From JAEUOS01 sp964470865 (GTDB lineage: Bacteria; Pseudomonadota; Gammaproteobacteria; Burkholderiales; JAEUOS01): a stretch of 17,817 bases of DNA. Made by a program: the position numbers and the translations under genes. Below, one piece after another: positions 15,093 through 17,817 of the stretch (positions within the stretch are counted from its first letter, which is position 1; each line of letters starts with the position of its first letter). The DNA is taken from positions 1-17,817 of the forward strand of contig CAYYFR010000116.1 of the NCBI GenBank assembly GCA_964470865.1, given 5' to 3'. A model generated the notes under the pieces. That model was not told where the DNA came from and made no database searches. It was given only the letters and a program-made list of their open reading frames with translations.

Positions 15093-15256
15093 ATCCCGGC
15101 CAGGAGCGCCGCATCGCACGCGGCGTCAGCGAAAGTAGGGCGATATCCGCCTGGTCCGCCAGGTGATCGAGCGAGGCATTGGTGTGCAGGCTGATGTGGC
15201 CGTTGCGTGGCGTGCAATACCACCATGCCATGCCCCGTGTTTCGATATCCGCCGGC
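15064..15256 (-). CDS. C-terminal part of an unidentified protein, cut by the gap
   Basis: On the minus strand an open frame enters from the N run and ends with TGA at 15064-15066, giving about 63 codons. It includes MAWWYCTPRNGHISLHTN, then ADQADIALLSLTPRAMRR. Its composition (two Trp, balanced charges, GC-rich third positions) looks like coding sequence, better than the competing frames here. I do not recognise the family. The N-terminus is lost in the gap. It converges with the hydrolase gene. Confidence 0.4.
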
Positions 15257-15356
15257 NNNNNNNNNNNNNNNNNNNNNNNNNNNNNNNNNNNNNNNNNNNN
15301 NNNNNNNNNNNNNNNNNNNNNNNNNNNNNNNNNNNNNNNNNNNNNNNNNNNNNNNN
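15257..15356. other. Assembly gap (100 N)
   Basis: Exactly 100 undetermined bases, the conventional placeholder for a scaffold gap of unknown length. The phaC stop lies 2 nt to its right, so any phaC terminator or downstream gene is missing. Any frame spanning this run is an artefact. Confidence 0.98.
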
Positions 15357-15357
15357 C

Positions 15358-17166
15358 TTACTTGTCGAGCCGCAACTTGGCGAATGAACCCGGCGCGTCC
15401 TCCAACGCTTTCAACTTGCCGCCACGAAGGGCATCCCCCGGCACGCGCGCCGGCACCGGCTTTTCCGGGTTGTGGGACTTGATCCACTTGTCCCAGTCGG
15501 TCCACCAGGAACCGTCATGTTTGGTGGCACCGGCCAGCCAGTCTTCCGCGCTGGGAACCAGCTTGGCGTTGGTCCAATAGCCGTACTTGTTGGACGCCGG
15601 CGGATTGACGATGCCGGCGATGTGGCCGGAGCCGCCCAACACGAACTTGTTGGCGCCGCCCAGTGTGCGCGCACCGGTGTAGGTGGTGGCCCAGGGGGCG
15701 ATGTGGTCTTCCACGGTCGAGATGAAATAGGCCGGTGCTTTCACCTTCGACAAATCGATCGCCGTGCCGTTGAGGCTCACCCCGCCTTGCACCACCAGCT
15801 TGTTCTTGATGTACATCTCGCGCAGGTAGAAAAGGTGCATGGCCATCGGCATGCGGGTGGCGTCCGAATTCCAGTACAGGAGGTCGAAGGGAAACGGGTC
15901 TTTCCCCAGCAGGTAGTTGTGCACATAGAACGACCAGACCAGGTCGTTGGCGCGCAGCATGTTGAAGGTGCCGGCCATCTCGCTGCCCTCCATGTAGCCG
16001 CCGCGCTTTTGCATGCGCTTCTCCAGCGCGTCGACCTGCGCTTCGTCCACATACACGCCCAGGTCGCCCGGCTTGGCGAAGTCGATCAGGCTGGTGAAGA
16101 AGGTTGCGCTCCTGATGCGGGTGTCCTTCTTCGCGGCGAGATAGCCCAGGGTGCAGGCCAGCAGGGTGCCGCCCAGGCAGTAACCGATGGCGTTCACCTC
16201 TTTTTCACCGGTGCATTTGGCTATCGCGTCCATCGCGGCCAGCGGGCCTTCCTGCATGTAATCGTCGAAGGTCTTTTTCGCAAGCTTCGCATCCGGCATC
16301 ACCCACGAGATCACAAATACCGTGTGACCCTGGTCCACCGCCCACCTGATGAAGGAATTCTTCGGCTGCAGGTCGAGGATGTAGTACTTGTTGATCCATG
16401 GCGGGATGATGAGCAGCGGACGCTTGGCGACCGTTTTGGTGGTGGGCTGGTACATCAGCAACTGCATCAGGTCGTTCTGGAACACCACCTTGCCGGGCGT
16501 CGAGGCGACGTTCCTGCCCATCTCGAAGGCCTTGGTGTCGGTCATCGCGATGGCCAGGGCGCCCTTGCCTTTCTCCATGTCGCGCAGCATGTTCTGCATA
16601 CCCTTGAGCAGATTCTGCCCGCCCGAATCGGTGGTGGCTTTGAGCACCTGCGGGTTGGTCAGCGCGAAGTTCGATGGCGACACCGCGTCAACGATCTGGC
16701 GCGTGTAGTACATCGCCTTGGCCCTGGTCTGCGGTGACACGCCATCGACCTTGGCCACCACATCCTTCATGTGCTCGGCGCCCAGCAGATAGGAGCGCGA
16801 AAGGAAGTCGAACCAGGGGTTGGCGCTCCATGCTTCGTCTGCGAAGCGGCGGTCCTTCAGAGGCTCGAGCTTGGGGCCCTGGCCGCCGGATGCAGCCAGC
16901 GATTTTTGCCAAAGCGCACCCAGGTCCGCCATGTACTTGCCCTGCACTTCGACCAGTTTCTGCGGGTCGGCCCACATTTTCTGCATCACCTCGCCGAAAG
17001 CCTTTTGCACGCCGAACTCGTCCTGCATCTGCGATTGGAGGTCAGCGGCCTGCTTTTCCAGCAGTTGCGGCGCCAGCGCCGCAGCACGACGCGCCACGTC
17101 GGAGAGCGCCTCGGCAAGCATGTCAGGATGGATGGCGTGCGGCGCGACGGTGGGCTGGGTAGTCAT
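15358..17166 (-). CDS. phaC: Class I poly(3-hydroxyalkanoate) synthase
   Basis: 602-aa PHA synthase that polymerises short-chain (R)-3-hydroxyacyl-CoA into storage polyester at the granule surface. The lipase-like box GYCLGG holds the nucleophile C330; D487 (VEDHIAPW) and H515 (GSGHIAG) complete the triad. They correspond to C319, D480 and H508 of the Cupriavidus necator enzyme. The length matches class I (about 590 aa), and the conserved PPWINKYYILDL segment is at 255-266. GGAG (17172-17175) lies 5 nt before the ATG. Neighbours phaA/phaB are not seen and may lie past the gap. The gene is complete up to its TAA. Confidence 0.96.
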   Translation of the reverse strand: MTTQPTVAPHAIHPDMLAEALSDVARRAAALAPQLLEKQAADLQSQMQDEFGVQKAFGEVMQKMWADPQKLVEVQGKYMADLGALWQKSLAASGGQGPKLEPLKDRRFADEAWSANPWFDFLSRSYLLGAEHMKDVVAKVDGVSPQTRAKAMYYTRQIVDAVSPSNFALTNPQVLKATTDSGGQNLLKGMQNMLRDMEKGKGALAIAMTDTKAFEMGRNVASTPGKVVFQNDLMQLLMYQPTTKTVAKRPLLIIPPWINKYYILDLQPKNSFIRWAVDQGHTVFVISWVMPDAKLAKKTFDDYMQEGPLAAMDAIAKCTGEKEVNAIGYCLGGTLLACTLGYLAAKKDTRIRSATFFTSLIDFAKPGDLGVYVDEAQVDALEKRMQKRGGYMEGSEMAGTFNMLRANDLVWSFYVHNYLLGKDPFPFDLLYWNSDATRMPMAMHLFYLREMYIKNKLVVQGGVSLNGTAIDLSKVKAPAYFISTVEDHIAPWATTYTGARTLGGANKFVLGGSGHIAGIVNPPASNKYGYWTNAKLVPSAEDWLAGATKHDGSWWTDWDKWIKSHNPEKPVPARVPGDALRGGKLKALEDAPGSFAKLRLDK

Positions 17167-17286
17167 CTTGTCTCCGGACTGTTGGCGGAGCCGGCGTCGG
17201 CCCCTGTTTCATGTTTGCTTGAAGTGGATTAAACCATCCGCACCTGTCGCCCAGCTTACCTTGCCTGCCGCACGCGGGGAATGCAA

Positions 17287-17304
17287 GCGCCAGCGACTTG
17301 GCGC
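17287..17304 (-). terminator. Possible weak terminator after chpB
   Basis: GCGCCA-N6-TGGCGC forms a perfect 6-bp GC-rich stem 20 bp beyond the chpB stop. On the minus strand it is followed by TTGCATT, which has few consecutive T, so at best it is a weak intrinsic terminator between chpB and phaC. Confidence 0.3.
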
Positions 17305-17324
17305 GGGCTATGCCATGCGTTCAA

Positions 17325-17654
17325 TCAAGTCACCAGCGGCGCGATGCGAATCAGCACTTCGTCGATGATGGCCTGCGGGGCCGCTTCGACGCGCTTGGCG
17401 CCACGCGCCTTCAGCGCGACCGTGCGCGGCTGATTGCAAATAATGACACCCTGGGTGCGGGTTCCCGCGCCCATCAGGGTGACCGCGAAACCCTGGCTAC
17501 GCGCCAGCGTGATGCCTTGGCTGATGGGCAACACGATCGCAAGATCATCGTCAGCCGGCGATAGCACGAAGACAAAGCGCTTTCCCCGTTGTTCACGCCC
17601 CTTCGCAGGCTCAAGATCGAGGTGGAAAATCTCCCCCCGCTTGACCAGCTTCAT
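17325..17654 (-). CDS. chpB: ChpB/PemK (MazF-superfamily) toxin
   Basis: 109-aa endoribonuclease toxin. It fits ChpB better than MazF, with family blocks RGEIFHLDLEPAKGREQRGKR (6-26), GFAVTLMGAGTRTQGV and NQPRTVALKARGAKR (74-88). The conserved basic residue after G24 and the VLPIS serine (S45) stand where the catalytic Arg and Thr/Ser lie in MazF relatives. MazF-family toxins cut mRNA at short motifs and stop growth until the antitoxin neutralises them. The ATG overlaps the antitoxin stop (ATGA), the standard coupled toxin-antitoxin layout. The toxin looks intact. Confidence 0.92.
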   Translation of the reverse strand: MKLVKRGEIFHLDLEPAKGREQRGKRFVFVLSPADDDLAIVLPISQGITLARSQGFAVTLMGAGTRTQGVIICNQPRTVALKARGAKRVEAAPQAIIDEVLIRIAPLVT

Positions 17655-17817
17655 AGTGTTTCCCGGCCCACTGGAGCGGAGTCGATCCAGGCCTCATCTC
17701 GTGGCAGGTCGAGTTTGCGATGCTCGGCTAGCAATTCGTTGAAAGATTTGCGCGCAACAGGAGAGATCACGATGTTCGCACCTTCCACCGTGATTTCCAC
17801 TTCGCGGCCGGCCGCGA
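17651..17817 (-). CDS. chpS: ChpS/MazE-type antitoxin, N-terminus outside window
   Basis: The last 54 residues of an AbrB-fold antitoxin, ending in TGA at 17651-17653. Visible text includes EVEITVEGANIVISPVARKS, the end of the DNA-binding swapped-hairpin domain, then the acidic helix FNELLAEHRKLDLPRDEAW, which in this family wraps the toxin. Antitoxins of this type also repress their own operon; the operator would lie beyond the window. The first gene of the pair, it overlaps chpB by 4 nt. Confidence 0.85.
   Translation of the reverse strand, partial: AAGREVEITVEGANIVISPVARKSFNELLAEHRKLDLPRDEAWIDSAPVGRETL

Noticed and set aside
15107..15125. CGCCGC-N7-GCGGCG hairpin after the hydrolase gene
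   Set aside because: No T tract follows on either strand and it lies inside the probable minus-strand coding frame.
14813..15505. Minus-strand frame running through the N gap
   Set aside because: It exists only because N codons are read as open; it also overlaps phaC and the hydrolase in other frames.
15472..16737. 421-codon plus-strand frame opposite phaC
   Set aside because: Shadow of a complete PhaC with catalytic triad; composition is atypical of a real protein.

Overview
The window looks like chromosomal DNA of a high-GC betaproteobacterium, most likely Burkholderiales. The evidence is a Bug/TctC-type periplasmic binding protein, a class I PhaC, a 4,5-cleavage protocatechuate operon in almost the gene order of the Comamonas pmd cluster, and GC-rich third codon positions. 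A run of exactly 100 N (15257-15356) marks a draft scaffold join, so the far right block (phaC, chpB, chpS) may not be directly adjacent to the rest.

Layout. 53-916 (+): a PhnE-type ABC permease that closes an operon lying mostly outside the window. 962-2490 (-): a YdhS-like FAD/NAD(P)-binding protein, preceded by a 28-codon ORF that overlaps its start codon. 2544-3461 (-): a LysR regulator, divergent from the main operon. 3617-9810 (+): the centrepiece, seven tightly packed genes ligJ-ligK-pobA-ligI-ligA-ligB-ligC. 9811-10252: a 442-bp region with the first copy of a duplicated 78-bp promoter/start element. 10253-11620 (+): a winged-helix Fic protein that carries the second copy at its 5' end. 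11668-12323 (+): a decayed MFS transporter. 12306-12656 (-): an adrenodoxin-type ferredoxin. 12807-15092 (+): cupin, Bug receptor and alpha/beta hydrolase. 15064-15256 (-): the C-terminus of an unidentified protein cut by the gap. 15358-17166 (-): phaC. 17325-17817 (-): a ChpB toxin with its ChpS antitoxin, cut by the window end.

How it works. PobA hydroxylates 4-hydroxybenzoate to protocatechuate. LigAB opens the ring between carbons 4 and 5, LigC oxidises the semialdehyde (as its hemiacetal) to 2-pyrone-4,6-dicarboxylate, and LigI hydrolyses that lactone to 4-oxalomesaconate. LigJ hydrates the product and LigK cleaves it to pyruvate and oxaloacetate. Metal and active-site residues are intact in every enzyme checked. 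The OMA tautomerase (LigU/PmdU/GalD) and an uptake transporter are not in the window. A LysR-type site (TTAT-N11-ATAA) lies about 65 bp upstream of the start predicted from a GATAAT box, which fits activation by the divergent LysR protein.

The least routine part is the Fic locus. The catalytic His of the Fic motif is Gln, the protein has its own winged-helix domain, its promoter is covered by repeated TGAGTA/TACTCA half-sites, and the whole promoter plus the first codons is duplicated 182 bp upstream with no gene behind it. A self-regulating, non-canonical Fic protein is a reasonable hypothesis. I see no large undescribed multi-gene system.
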